DNA of 64,000 nucleotides from Bradyrhizobium sp. LTSP885 (GCF_000938305.1 NZ_JYMT01000004.1:124001-188000); one strand, 5' to 3'. Positions 53,727 to 61,391 are shown, numbered from the stretch's first letter. Notes: generated by a model from the letters alone, not told the origin. Translations and numbers: made by a program.

Positions 53727-53978
53727 TCAGGAGGCCCTGTAGCCCGGAGGCGGCCCGTGCCGGCGGATCGCCTCGACCACCTCCCGGTGGCGCCGGTCCT
53801 CCCGCCTCATGTGGACGGCGATTACGGCATGGGCCGACGGCACCAGCAGCAAGACGTGGAAAAACAGCCCGAAAATCGTGCAAAACACGATCAGGACCAG
53901 ATTGAAAATCGCCGAAAACGGCTGCCCGTTCAGGAGCAGCCCGATCGGCGGCAACAGCACGGCAAGGACGTAGATCAC
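53727..53978 (-). CDS. Pmp3/YqaE-like small membrane protein
   Basis: The 83-residue protein has two membrane helices in the Pmp3/UPF0057 layout (MIYVLAVLLPPIGLLLNGQP, then FNLVLIVFCTIFGLFFHVLL) and a basic tail (HMRREDRRHREVVEAIRRHG). Family members affect membrane potential and salt tolerance in fungi and plants. The bacterial role is unclear. It is the last host gene that is complete before the prophage. Confidence 0.75.
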   Translation of the reverse strand: MIYVLAVLLPPIGLLLNGQPFSAIFNLVLIVFCTIFGLFFHVLLLVPSAHAVIAVHMRREDRRHREVVEAIRRHGPPPGYRAS

Positions 53979-54118
53979 GGCACACCTTCTAGCGCCGGCG
54001 GATGCATACCAGCGTCACGCTGGATTTAGGTGGTTTGGCCGGTTCCGCAATAGCGACTCCGGCGGCAGGATGATACAGCGCCCTCGCCCACCTTTTTCAG
54101 CACAACCGTCCCATTTTG

Positions 54119-54214
54119 ATGAACAAAACACGCCTGATCCCGCTCATCGTCGCCACCGCCCTGTTCATGGAAAACAAAGGACACGATTGTAGCGAGTTGA
54201 AAACGCAGCGCTAA
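54119..54214 (+). pseudogene. 5' fragment of a DHA2-family MFS transporter gene, cut by the prophage
   Basis: From the ATG at 54119 the frame reads MNKTRLIPLIVATALFMEN, which matches the very start of DHA2-type MFS drug exporters (usually continuing MDSTVIATSLP). After Asn19 (about 54175) the match ends and an unrelated tail of 12 residues (KGHDCSELKTQR) leads to a stop. The change coincides with the left end of the prophage. The remaining transporter gene should lie beyond the right attachment site. Confidence 0.65.
54165..54200. other. Probable left attachment site (attL)
   Basis: Host-like coding sequence (CTGTTCATGGAAAAC) stops near 54175 and phage sequence follows. The core repeat cannot be defined without the right end. 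The integrase gene lies about 750 bases inside, as is usual. Confidence 0.5.
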
Positions 54215-54225
54215 TTGCGCTGCGT
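54200..54225 (-). terminator. Terminator at the left end of the prophage early operon
   Basis: ACGCAGCGC and GCGCTGCGT are perfect nine-base arms around TAATT, followed on the minus strand by TTTT. The stop codon of the last early gene lies in the loop. It would keep phage transcripts from entering host genes. Confidence 0.75.
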
Positions 54226-54480
54226 CTCCCCAGTCCCCAGATTTTCCCCGGAAATGATAAAGGCCGGATTGAGCGTAACCGCCTTCCACGCCTCATACTC
54301 GTAGCGCATCGCCTTGGTCGTCATTTCAAGTCCATGCTCGATAGCATGATCGTACAGCTTGTGTGTCATGTCCCGGTGGCAAGCTCGCGGGATGTAGTCC
54401 TGCAAGATCGCCATCATCTGATTGACGAACAGCCGAGCTTGATACTCGTCGTTCTGCATCCTGTGGTTCAGTGCCTTCAT
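54211..54480 (-). CDS. Hypothetical phage protein
   Basis: The 89-residue protein starts at ATG 54480 with GAGAGAC upstream. It is helical and rich in Met, Tyr and His (YIPRACHRDMTHKLYDHAIE). No family is recognised. It overlaps the 3' part of the preceding gene in another frame and ends in the terminator. Confidence 0.6.
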   Translation of the reverse strand: MKALNHRMQNDEYQARLFVNQMMAILQDYIPRACHRDMTHKLYDHAIEHGLEMTTKAMRYEYEAWKAVTLNPAFIISGENLGTGETQRN

Positions 54481-54613
54481 TGTCTCTCTCGATATGTGTT
54501 CTGTAGATGCGGTTGCGGATGACGTTCACTTGCCGTGCGTACGTCCGCCACCCGTTCTTGCCGCATAGTGCGGCGATGATGTTCAGTAGCTCGAACTCTT
54601 CGTCGGCGGTCAT
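54326..54613 (-). CDS. Hypothetical phage protein, overlaps next gene
   Basis: A TGATG overlap with the stop of the upstream gene supports translation from ATG 54613. The first 45 residues look protein-like (MTADEEFELLNIIAALCGKN, RQVNVIRNRIYRTHIERDN). The remaining 50 lie over the next gene in another frame and may be a passive extension. The function is unknown. Confidence 0.5.
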   Translation of the reverse strand: MTADEEFELLNIIAALCGKNGWRTYARQVNVIRNRIYRTHIERDNEGTEPQDAERRVSSSAVRQSDDGDLAGLHPASLPPGHDTQAVRSCYRAWT

Positions 54614-54933
54614 CAGTAGGTTCGTCCGCCTGCATGTTCAGGAGACCAAAGACCCCAGTCGCCGAAGTATTGCTTTTCACCTTCAGCGGTTGTGATCTCG
54701 ATCATATCTTCGTGCTTCTGCATGCTCAGTTGGTTCGCGTCCCACTCCGACCAGCCGGTCAGACCCTGCGCAATCACCTTCGCAGCAACGTCGCGGAACA
54801 CGACACGCACGATGTCGCTGTACGTTTGATGCAGACCTATTACGCCTTGCAGTCTTGGACCGTTGAAGCCCATTTCATCCATGCTCTCCGCAGGGTCTGT
54901 GCGACCGTGCGACAAGTACAGTTCAAACATCAT
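54613..54933 (-). CDS. Hypothetical phage protein
   Basis: The 106-residue acidic protein starts at the ATG pair 54933/54930, which overlaps the integrase stop (ATGATG), with GGGAGG upstream inside the integrase gene. It contains YSDIVRVVFRDVAAKVIAQG and ends FGDWGLWSPEHAGGRTY. No family is recognised. Confidence 0.65.
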   Translation of the reverse strand: MMFELYLSHGRTDPAESMDEMGFNGPRLQGVIGLHQTYSDIVRVVFRDVAAKVIAQGLTGWSEWDANQLSMQKHEDMIEITTAEGEKQYFGDWGLWSPEHAGGRTY

Positions 54934-55934
54934 AGCCTCCCGATTGTGTCACTGAGTTCATCGACGTTCGTGTGCGCATAGCGCAGCACCATTTCAATCG
55001 TGCTCCACCCGCCGAGCTTCTGAAGCGCGCCGAGGTCTCTGTTCGCTTGGTAGTGCCACGTCGCCCAGGTATGGCGCGTGTCGTGTATGCGGAAGTTCTC
55101 AATGCCTGCTCTCTCGCATGCACGCCAGAACACGACCTTGATCTTGTCGCTGGCTCGTGTGTGCTTCGGATACTCAGAGCCATCTGCACGTCTGAATACG
55201 TCACCACCATTAGGCCGGTGCACAGCGAGCATTTCGCGCAGAGCCTCGACAACACGCGGATGCAGCGGAACGCCTCTGCTCCTGATCTTGCCGTTACCGA
55301 GCACGTTCTTCGTACCAACGAACTGCACGTGCCTGCGATCAAGATCGAGGTCATTCAGTTGAAGGTTCATAGCCTCCGAGATACGAGCACCCGTGTAGAA
55401 CAGGAATATCAACAGCGGCTTGATGTGATGCCCTTCATCAATGAACCTGTTCGCTTCTTCCTTAGTGAGCCACCGTACAATACTCTCGTTTATGTCCGGC
55501 CATTCGAGGGTCTTCTTCTCGCACCAGCCTCGTTCAAAGGCGTGCGTGAAGATCGCAGACAAGGGTGTGTAGTAGTGAGCGCGGCGTGACGCTGGCTGCA
55601 TCGTCGGGAACACTGCTATAGCGCCCGCCTCGATCTCGACGAGACCGATCTTGCTTAGCTTCGTTGTACCGAAGTGCTCGATGATATCGGCGAGCCTGTA
55701 AGTCTGCCTGCCGCCATTCTCCAAGTAGTGGAGCGCGGCTTGAGAGAATGTCGTTGTTAGACGCTTACCGTGGATGCTCTCTTCGAGCAGTTCCTTCTCA
55801 CGGTTGATCCTGTAGTCGTTCGCGGCGACTTTGTTGACGAGAGGAATGCGAGTGCTTTCGTCAATGCTAGTGCCCCGGACGGTGCCGCGTAGGTAGTAGT
55901 ACGGCGATCCATGCCGCTCCGTGAGCTTGAGCAT
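54930..55934 (-). CDS. Tyrosine-recombinase phage integrase
   Basis: AGGAGAAGG lies just before the ATG at 55934, and 334 residues follow. The catalytic residues are visible: Arg184 in FYTGARISEAMNLQ, His284 and Arg287 in RIHDTRHTWATWHYQ, Trp310 in GGWSTIEMVLRY and the nucleophile Tyr319. An N-terminal arm-binding region (LKLTERHGSPYYYLRGTVRG) and a core-binding helical domain precede the catalytic domain. The enzyme integrates and excises the element. The end of the gene overlaps the next start by four bases, so it is part of the leftward early operon. Confidence 0.93.
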   Translation of the reverse strand: MLKLTERHGSPYYYLRGTVRGTSIDESTRIPLVNKVAANDYRINREKELLEESIHGKRLTTTFSQAALHYLENGGRQTYRLADIIEHFGTTKLSKIGLVEIEAGAIAVFPTMQPASRRAHYYTPLSAIFTHAFERGWCEKKTLEWPDINESIVRWLTKEEANRFIDEGHHIKPLLIFLFYTGARISEAMNLQLNDLDLDRRHVQFVGTKNVLGNGKIRSRGVPLHPRVVEALREMLAVHRPNGGDVFRRADGSEYPKHTRASDKIKVVFWRACERAGIENFRIHDTRHTWATWHYQANRDLGALQKLGGWSTIEMVLRYAHTNVDELSDTIGRL

Positions 55935-56101
55935 TCCTTCTCCTGTTCGAGACCGTCCTGTATCTGAGCGATATGCTCCTGCGTGAATAGCTTGCGACAC
56001 CCGTTCGGATAGAAGAACGGATGCCGTTTAACGATGTCGCGAAGCCGCCGCTCACTCACGTTGAGTTCTGCGGCGGCATCTTTGAAGTTCAGTGCAGGCA
56101 A
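55757..56101 (-). CDS. Helix-turn-helix protein, excisionase candidate
   Basis: The frame starts with a TTG at 56101, two bases after the upstream stop. The first 55 residues form a MerR/Xis-like helix-turn-helix with wing: FKDAAAELNVSERRLRDIVK, then NGCRKLFTQEHIAQIQDGLE. The last 55 residues overlap the integrase gene in another frame and look low-complexity (Ser, Thr, Arg), so only the N-terminal part may be under selection. Small DNA-binding proteins directly before an integrase often direct excision. Confidence 0.6.
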   Translation of the reverse strand: MPALNFKDAAAELNVSERRLRDIVKRHPFFYPNGCRKLFTQEHIAQIQDGLEQEKECSSSRSGMDRRTTTYAAPSGALALTKALAFLSSTKSPRTTTGSTVRRNCSKRASTVSV

Positions 56102-56380
56102 TTACGCAGCCAGCTTCTCGCCATAGGTGCGGCCAGCCTGCACGAACTTGCGCATCAGCTTGCCTTCCGGCGTCTTGATCCACTCTGCGAACGCCTTGCG
56201 GATCGCTGCGGCGCGAGTGTCGAGGATGCGCTGCGCTTCGTCCGCAACGTCCTTCGGATTGTCATGCCGCTTGCGTAGCGTCATTTCCATACGACGAGCG
56301 GCGAACGGATCAGACTTGTTCGCTTCGGCGTGCAGGCGGATTGCATCGAGAGTGCTGACGCGGCGGTTATGCTTCTTCAT
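56102..56380 (-). CDS. Hypothetical phage protein
   Basis: The 92-residue basic helical protein (MKKHNRRVSTLDAIRLHAEA, DEAQRILDTRAAAIRKAFAE) has AGGGACCAT upstream of its ATG. No family is recognised. It lies between two other small leftward genes. Confidence 0.65.
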   Translation of the reverse strand: MKKHNRRVSTLDAIRLHAEANKSDPFAARRMEMTLRKRHDNPKDVADEAQRILDTRAAAIRKAFAEWIKTPEGKLMRKFVQAGRTYGEKLAA

Positions 56381-56410
56381 GTATGGTCCCTCTGTGATGA
56401 ATTGATTGCG

Positions 56411-56650
56411 TTAGGACGAGTAGCCGCCGTGCGTCGGCTTGTACGCCCTCGCCTCGCTGGCGTAGTTCGTCACCGTGCCGGTGCCCTCGATGCCGCGCTG
56501 AAGCTCAGCCTCGCTGATCGGCCTGTAGCCGTTCGGCCGACCGTTCACGCGCTGACGTTCGCTGACGCGCTCGCCGTGCTTCTGTTGAGCCTCCGTGCGA
56601 TATGCCGACAGAATGGCAGCGTCGAACGACGTGTGAGCAACGTGCTTCAT
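56411..56650 (-). CDS. Hypothetical phage protein
   Basis: The 79-residue hydrophilic protein (MKHVAHTSFDAAILSAYRTE, GRPNGYRPISEAELQRGIEG) has GGGGAAGAG before its ATG, a good ribosome site. No family is recognised. Confidence 0.65.
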   Translation of the reverse strand: MKHVAHTSFDAAILSAYRTEAQQKHGERVSERQRVNGRPNGYRPISEAELQRGIEGTGTVTNYASEARAYKPTHGGYSS

Positions 56651-56690
56651 AGTTCTCTTCCCCTAGTTGCTAAGTGAGTGTTGGTTGCGG

Positions 56691-56864
56691 TTAGTTGGCG
56701 AAATATTCGACGTCCCAACTATCTTCAGCGTGCTTGACGACGCGCGCTGCGATACGGTCGTCTTTGGTGCGCCACTCGCGTCCGTTAGTGGACACAAGCC
56801 TGAAGCCCTGTAGCTTCAGCAAATCTGCTGCGTGCTCGCGTGACGGGAATAGCTTCTCTGTCAT
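56691..56864 (-). CDS. Hypothetical small phage protein
   Basis: From the ATG at 56864, which overlaps the stop of the upstream gene (ATGA), 57 residues are encoded: MTEKLFPSREHAADLLKLQG and then WRTKDDRIAARVVKHAEDSW. The pattern of short strands and one helix is seen in many small phage proteins. The function is unknown. Confidence 0.65.
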   Translation of the reverse strand: MTEKLFPSREHAADLLKLQGFRLVSTNGREWRTKDDRIAARVVKHAEDSWDVEYFAN

Positions 56865-57040
56865 GGCAGCACCGTCGCCCAGATACGGACTGCAACGCAT
56901 TCGTGCACAGGCACGTCAGCGTCTTGCGATGCGTTGTAGAAGTCGCGGAATTGCTTGCGCGCTTCCCAGCTTGTGTCGGCGCGTATTTCAGTGCGCAGGG
57001 CTTTGTCGTGCACCCAGTAGCATTCGTATGTTGGCGTCAT
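56861..57040 (-). CDS. Hypothetical small phage protein
   Basis: The 59-residue protein (MTPTYECYWVHDKALRTEIR, SWEARKQFRDFYNASQDADV) starts at ATG 57040 within a TGATG overlap with the upstream membrane gene and ends in an ATGA overlap with the next. The overlaps on both sides support it as a real gene although it is short. Confidence 0.65.
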   Translation of the reverse strand: MTPTYECYWVHDKALRTEIRADTSWEARKQFRDFYNASQDADVPVHECVAVRIWATVLP

Positions 57041-57195
57041 CAGCGCACCCACGCTGCACGGTCGCGGCGGTACAGGCGCTGTTGCTTCCATCCGTTCCAC
57101 ACGCCGCGAACCCAGAAGCCGACGAGCACGAAGAAGCACGCGCCCGGTATTGCGAACACGGTGAACAGCAGAACGAGCAGTGTCTCTAAGGCCAT
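57040..57195 (-). CDS. Small phage membrane protein
   Basis: The ATG at 57195 has AGAGGTATC upstream. The 51-residue protein has one long hydrophobic segment (LLVLLFTVFAIPGACFFVLV) and a basic tail (KQQRLYRRDRAAWVR). It could be a holin-like or superinfection-exclusion protein, but nothing in the sequence decides this. Confidence 0.6.
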   Translation of the reverse strand: MALETLLVLLFTVFAIPGACFFVLVGFWVRGVWNGWKQQRLYRRDRAAWVR

Positions 57196-57213
57196 GACGA
57201 TACCTCTGTTGTG

Positions 57214-57420
57214 TGATGCGTAGACAAGGGCGCTCTCGTGTGGATGTCGCACTACGAATTGAACGTATGTGCGTGAGACCATCAGAAGCTCGCCTGCACT
57301 GGCCTGCGCTCTCTCGCAGCAATTCCAATGCAGCCATGGCGCGATGACAAAAGCGCCCTTGTGTACGCACAGACGCAAAAAGAGCGCAGCCTGAGAACAG
57401 ACTGCGCCCTTGATGCGTAG
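57214..57420. repeat. Paired short repeats in an early intergenic region
   Basis: TGATGCGTAG occurs at 57214-57223 and 57411-57420. Between them ACAAGGGCGCT (57224-57234) and its reverse complement (57352-57362) form an inverted pair. The region of about 240 bases has no convincing gene and may hold the promoter of the 57195 operon. Confidence 0.55.
57377..57407 (-). terminator. Terminator after the 180-residue phage gene
   Basis: On the minus strand GCGCAG and CTGCGC form a six-base stem followed by TTTTT. It lies about 30 bases beyond the stop at 57436. Confidence 0.5.
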
Positions 57421-57435
57421 TGGTGGTGTTGAGTG

Positions 57436-57978
57436 TTAGTGCGTGGTCGGAGCAGCCGGGATCAGCTTCTCAAGGCCAGCGATCAGCGAGCCGTGGTTCG
57501 CCTTCGCTTCCTTCTCGTCCTTCTGGAGCTTCTTGATGGTGCTGGCGATCAGCGCAGCCACGTCGATAGCCTCATACGGCTTCTCCGGGCTGAACTTCCA
57601 GAACGGGTTCGCCATGGCATCGCCGAGCCGCACCTTGCCGCCCTGCATGAACACGGGCTGGTCGCCATCGAACATGACCGGGCCGTATTCCACGAACCAA
57701 TCGCGCATGGCGTTCTTGCGGCCCATTTCGGGCATGGCGTTCAGAAGCTTCGCCACGATGCGAATGTCGGAGTGCTGGCCCAGGTGCTGAAGCACGGAGC
57801 ACGCGGCCACGTGAATGTCAGCCTGCAACGTCTGCCCTCGCCGATGAATGCTCATGAGCGCATCCTCGATTGCCTTCGTGCCGACCAGCAGTTTCATGCC
57901 GGTCGTGGCCTTGGCAGCAACCGCCTTCGCAGCGGTCTTGGCGGGCGTAGTGGTAGCGGTCTTAGCTTTGGTAGCCAT
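57436..57978 (-). CDS. Hypothetical phage protein (early region)
   Basis: The 180-residue protein has a low-complexity N-terminus rich in Ala, Lys and Thr (MATKAKTATTTPAKTAAKAV). A conserved-looking core follows: TKAIEDALMSIHRRGQTLQA, ADIHVAACSVLQHLGQHSDI and NAMRDWFVEYGPVMFDGDQP. I recall similar layouts in small proteins of podoviruses, but no function is known to me. A good ribosome site (GGAGAGAGC) precedes the ATG at 57978. Confidence 0.75.
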   Translation of the reverse strand: MATKAKTATTTPAKTAAKAVAAKATTGMKLLVGTKAIEDALMSIHRRGQTLQADIHVAACSVLQHLGQHSDIRIVAKLLNAMPEMGRKNAMRDWFVEYGPVMFDGDQPVFMQGGKVRLGDAMANPFWKFSPEKPYEAIDVAALIASTIKKLQKDEKEAKANHGSLIAGLEKLIPAAPTTH

Positions 57979-58035
57979 TCGTGCTCTCTCCGATTTAAAC
58001 GCCTCAATGGCGCGTTCTGTGAAGCCTGATACCCG

Positions 58036-58335
58036 TCAGGCGGCGGCCGATACTTCGCGACGCTGGCGCATGTTCGCGCCGGTCAAAACTGCATCTTCAA
58101 GGCAATCCGTGTAGTACGCGGTAGCCTCGTTATCGCGCTCAATGAAGTTCACGCGATAGTCACCGTGTCCGGTATTGCGTAGCGTCATGCGATTGATCTG
58201 CATGCGCTGACGTGCTTCCCTAATTGTCATCATAGCGTAGCTCACTAGTTGGTTGTGTGAGCGCACACGTCTCCCGTCACTAGCCTCTAGGTGCTCTGTG
58301 TACAGTTCAGGCTGTAGGATTGAATGCGCTCGCAT
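58036..58335 (-). CDS. Hypothetical phage protein
   Basis: The C-terminal 60 residues (MTIREARQRMQINRMTLRNT, DYRVNFIERDNEATAYYTDC) look like a small alpha/beta protein. The start is uncertain: ATG at 58335 gives 99 residues and the ATG pair at 58233/58230 about 65. No ribosome site is convincing. It is the first gene of the leftward early block. Confidence 0.5.
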   Translation of the reverse strand: MRAHSILQPELYTEHLEASDGRRVRSHNQLVSYAMMTIREARQRMQINRMTLRNTGHGDYRVNFIERDNEATAYYTDCLEDAVLTGANMRQRREVSAAA

Positions 58336-58341
58336 AACCAA

Positions 58342-59806
58342 CTAGGCGCACTCGCGTAGAGCGCGGCCTAGCTGGCTGTATGCATGTTTGCGATTTTATG
58401 AAGTTAGCGCCGGTCACATAACCCGCTCTATGCGTGCGCCTACCTAGAATGAAACCCGCACTAATCTTGTTGCTTGGGTCCGCGCTCTAGGCGTGCACGT
58501 ATGACGCTGAAATGGAGTGCATCTAACTGGTACACACCACTAGCAACCTTGGCATTGGCATGAGCTAGTGCGCTTGTGTGTACCCTGCGGACGTTCGGCC
58601 TGCCTTCCGTTGCACCTAGCGTCAAGTCGCGTATCAACTAGCATTATGCTCTGTCGCAATGACCGGCCACGGTGGGCACTAAGAGCGGCGCTAGTCGCGC
58701 CTTAGACATTCGGAACGGAGTGGTTCCATAAATCCGCAGATACTGACTAACCGACACCATCCGCCTTCCGGCCACGTGTCCCGATTAGATTGCGCGGCGT
58801 AGGCAGTTCCTAGCCGTCAGGCCAGATATCAGTCTGGCAAGCTGTTTCAGTCCATAGGCAACCCTTGCGGCATGCCCGTAGTATCGTTGTAGTCAATTCC
58901 GTTGTCTGGCCTGCGTTACAGCTAGTGGCTTAGTCCAAGTCGCCGGAGCAGTCTGGAAGAGCCGTTGCCGCGTCGCCGCTGACCAACAAACAATAGCATA
59001 TTTGATCCGTAGGAATATCTGTATTGTCGGTCTGTACGATAGAATTGGACTGATACCGGCTTAATCGCTTGATCTATCTGAGTAATATAGTCTGTAATTA
59101 AATCTGTATCAATATCTGATTTTTCGTCAGTATAGCTATCTTGAGGCATAGCTAGGCCATAGACTGCGCAGCAATCTATTATATATATCAATAGCTTATC
59201 TGGTATGAGAGCTAGTCTAGTAGCTTCTATTCGTACGGTAATCCGTACCTAGTGCTATATACATACTAGTAGCTCTCAATAGCTTGTATTATACATGCTC
59301 GCTTCGCTCGACCATGTAAGTATCTATAATCATTAGTATATTCTTAGACTGATACACCAAATGGCATATCAGGCTTTGTATCTCCTAATAGGGAGGGATA
59401 GGCATTCCGGCTGTAAGCTAGATGAACACTGAACCGTGTTCATGTAGATGAACCAGCTACCTAGCTAAGCTATAACTATGAGATTGAGCCGAGATCAGAC
59501 AAATACAGATGCCCGGCCATAACCGTAGGCTTCCCAGCTTTAGCTATGCGGTAGCACTCGGCTCATAATCCAGATGCAAGCTTAGCTTATACTATGGGTG
59601 TATACCCGGCTAAGGCCACTAGATCATAATACGGATATGAGCTATGATACCAAATCAGATGCTAATGCGATCTAATACAGGGCTTGACCTCATGGCCCTA
59701 CGGGGGAAGTCAGCGCGCGGGTGAGCTTGGATACCCGCTCAAAAAAATCCGTCAAATCTGGCATCTGAAACCGGCGCATCCCATATTGTATAAAACGAGG
59801 ATGCTC
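58342..59806. other. Long gap between divergent phage blocks, rich in CTAG and small hairpins
   Basis: No convincing gene is seen in this stretch of about 1.46 kb. Small perfect hairpins include GCCAGA/TCTGGC (58821-58838), GTACGG/CCGTAC (59233-59248) and ATGAACAC/GTGTTCAT (59422-59443). By eye CTAG occurs 22 times between 58201 and 59700. The region is AT-rich from about 58980 to 59660. It lies between leftward and rightward genes, so it probably holds divergent promoters, and perhaps an origin or a structured RNA. Confidence 0.6.
58922..59149 (-). CDS. Doubtful AT-rich reading frame in the phage gap
   Basis: A frame of about 75 residues starts MPQDSYTDEKSDIDTDLITD and ends in a basic tail (FVGQRRRGNGSSRLLRRLG). 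The composition is protein-like, but there is no clear ribosome site and codon use is far more AT-rich than in neighbouring genes. It is listed only as a possibility. Confidence 0.25.
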   Translation of the reverse strand: MPQDSYTDEKSDIDTDLITDYITQIDQAIKPVSVQFYRTDRQYRYSYGSNMLLFVGQRRRGNGSSRLLRRLGLSH

Positions 59807-60019
59807 ATGTCAGACCTAAAGCCGCACCGACACATTCTAGCAACGCGCATGGATACGGATGAAGAGTCAGGTGAGCCTGTTCTCGTCATCACGACAGACC
59901 TTAATCTCAACCGTGATAATCCGACCTTCAACGCGACCGCCCTTGATGGCCTGCAAAAGCACGTTAGCGCTTGGCAGCAGGCGAACGTTCACCGAGCTAC
60001 TATCGAAGGGCCGGTTTGA
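59807..60019 (+). CDS. Hypothetical small protein, first of the rightward block
   Basis: ACGAGG lies six bases before the ATG at 59807, and a second ATG at 59801 is too close to it. The 70-residue acidic protein reads MSDLKPHRHILATRMDTDEE, GEPVLVITTDLNLNRDNPTF and so on. No family is recognised. Confidence 0.6.
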   Translation: MSDLKPHRHILATRMDTDEESGEPVLVITTDLNLNRDNPTFNATALDGLQKHVSAWQQANVHRATIEGPV

Positions 60020-60202
60020 TACCTGCCCGGCTCGCAGCGGAATCCACCCATGCGTTAAACCTGGCTGTCCGCAGCTTCGTAGCCCGTGACCGAACGGATC
60101 TCCTGGGCCTTCTCTGGCGATCCTGACCGGAGGGAATTGCCAGTCATGTTATGGCCCCAAAGCCGGAGCAATTAAGGGCCGCGCCGACGCAAGGTTGCGC
60201 CT

Positions 60203-60409
60203 ATGCATGACCATCAACGACACCCTCAATGGATTAGGACGAACACCGGCAAGCCGCACTTTTTGGACGGCTCCGTACCGACATTGGACCCAGAGTTCGA
60301 TTGGCCGGATGAGGTGTGGGTCATTGACCACTTTGAGAGCCATAGGTCGATCGGTACTGAGATGTATGAGAGCCGATCGCTGTTCGAGCCACCGCCGCCC
60401 GAACAGTAG
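60203..60409 (+). CDS. Hypothetical small protein
   Basis: From the ATG at 60203, 68 residues are encoded: MHDHQRHPQWIRTNTGKPHF, DPEFDWPDEVWVIDHFESHR and a Pro-rich end. AAGG lies about ten bases upstream. It is preferred over overlapping frames because of its balanced composition. The function is unknown. Confidence 0.5.
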   Translation: MHDHQRHPQWIRTNTGKPHFLDGSVPTLDPEFDWPDEVWVIDHFESHRSIGTEMYESRSLFEPPPPEQ

Positions 60410-60842
60410 CACGGCCAGGCAGTACCTTGTTACCGCCAGTATGGGACTTTAAGGGAAAGCGCCTCTAAAGGGCGAAAGATGTTGACGGGCCATAGCCGCA
60501 TCATCATCATGCAGGGGTGGTTCACCAACCACAGGTGGTTCTCGGACTTGGGGCCTAACCCCATACCGTGACCGTACAAGTGATAACAGCCGGGACGCGG
60601 TGCCAGCCGCGGTCCGGAGAGGTTTCCGGCTTTTGGACCACCCAGCGCCGCTCTATGGGGTTTCCCCGTGGGGCGGCGTTGCACATTGTACATTTTTTAC
60701 TACACACCAGCGCACCCGGAAATGTCAATATTACAAACGCCTTCCAAGAGACAATTATGGACAATTATGGACAATTACGGGGTCCATAAAGAAACGGTCT
60801 GCGACCCTCGTGGATGACATCAGGATCGACATAGGACGAGAC
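60410..60842 (+). other. Gap before the HEPN-like gene
   Basis: No gene is supported in these 430 bases. GCGCCGC...GGGCGGCG with an inner GGGGTTTCCCC (about 60647-60680), followed by a T run, may terminate rightward transcription. A ten-base unit (ACAATTATGG) is repeated three times at 60751-60780. Confidence 0.5.
60751..60780. repeat. Three tandem copies of ACAATTATGG
   Basis: Two exact copies and one with a single change (ACAATTACGG) follow each other without a gap, 63 bases before the start codon of the HEPN-like gene. They could be protein-binding iterons or a slippage product. Confidence 0.8.
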
Positions 60843-61391
60843 ATGGACATCTTGGAGTTCGTTCAGCGGTCTGAGTGGCCCGTGCTAATCGGCGGGGCGC
60901 TTTGGTACTTCCGGAGGCCGTTATATCAGCTAGTTGATCGGGTCCGACCAACCAAGGTTTCGGCTTGGGGCGTAAGCATTGAACTCGATAAGGTCGAGGC
61001 ATTGACGGTCGAGACGCGGGCTGCAACCGAACAGGAATTGCCCAAACTGGAAAAACCCAAGTCGACGGGTGATCTCCTGACCTTTCATGTCGATGAATAC
61101 GAACATCCTCAAATGGTCGTTTTGAAGTCATGGAGCGCGCTGGAGGCTGAACTCTATCGCGCTTATGGGAAAAGCAGACCGCCCGGCGTGATGCGTGTCA
61201 TGGAACAAGTTGCCAAGGAGCTAGGCTTAACTTCTAATGAGGTCGAGGCAATAAGAGAGCTGCGCAGCGTTCGCAACCGCGTTGCCCACCTGATCGGCTA
61301 CCCACTGTCGCAAGAAGACGCCCAGCGTTACAGCGCTCTCGCCCGCGACCTCATCCTGCGTATCCGAACCTTGAAGCCGACCGACAACTGA
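60843..61391 (+). CDS. Membrane-anchored HEPN-like protein
   Basis: AGGACGAGAC precedes the ATG at 60843, and 182 residues follow. A hydrophobic N-terminal segment (EWPVLIGGALWYFRRPLYQL) is a likely single membrane anchor. A linker follows, then a helical C-terminal domain with ELRSVRNRVAHLIGYPLSQE. There Arg144 and His149 form an R-x4-H motif as in HEPN RNases and DUF4145-like relatives, many of which belong to defence or toxin systems. The anchor plus HEPN layout could serve phage exclusion, but activity is only inferred. A 57-residue gene begins directly after the stop. Confidence 0.7.
   Translation: MDILEFVQRSEWPVLIGGALWYFRRPLYQLVDRVRPTKVSAWGVSIELDKVEALTVETRAATEQELPKLEKPKSTGDLLTFHVDEYEHPQMVVLKSWSALEAELYRAYGKSRPPGVMRVMEQVAKELGLTSNEVEAIRELRSVRNRVAHLIGYPLSQEDAQRYSALARDLILRIRTLKPTDN

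Noticed and set aside
54026..54289. Minus-strand frame across the prophage junction
   Set aside because: It spans the attachment region and the terminator hairpin and resembles no protein.
58342..59806. Array of tRNA-like or attC-like hairpins in the phage gap
   Set aside because: The hairpins are short and irregularly spaced, with no shared core and no integron integrase nearby.
60430..60693. Minus-strand frame of 87 codons in the phage cargo block
   Set aside because: It has low-complexity Met and Pro runs, no ribosome site and overlaps a likely terminator hairpin.
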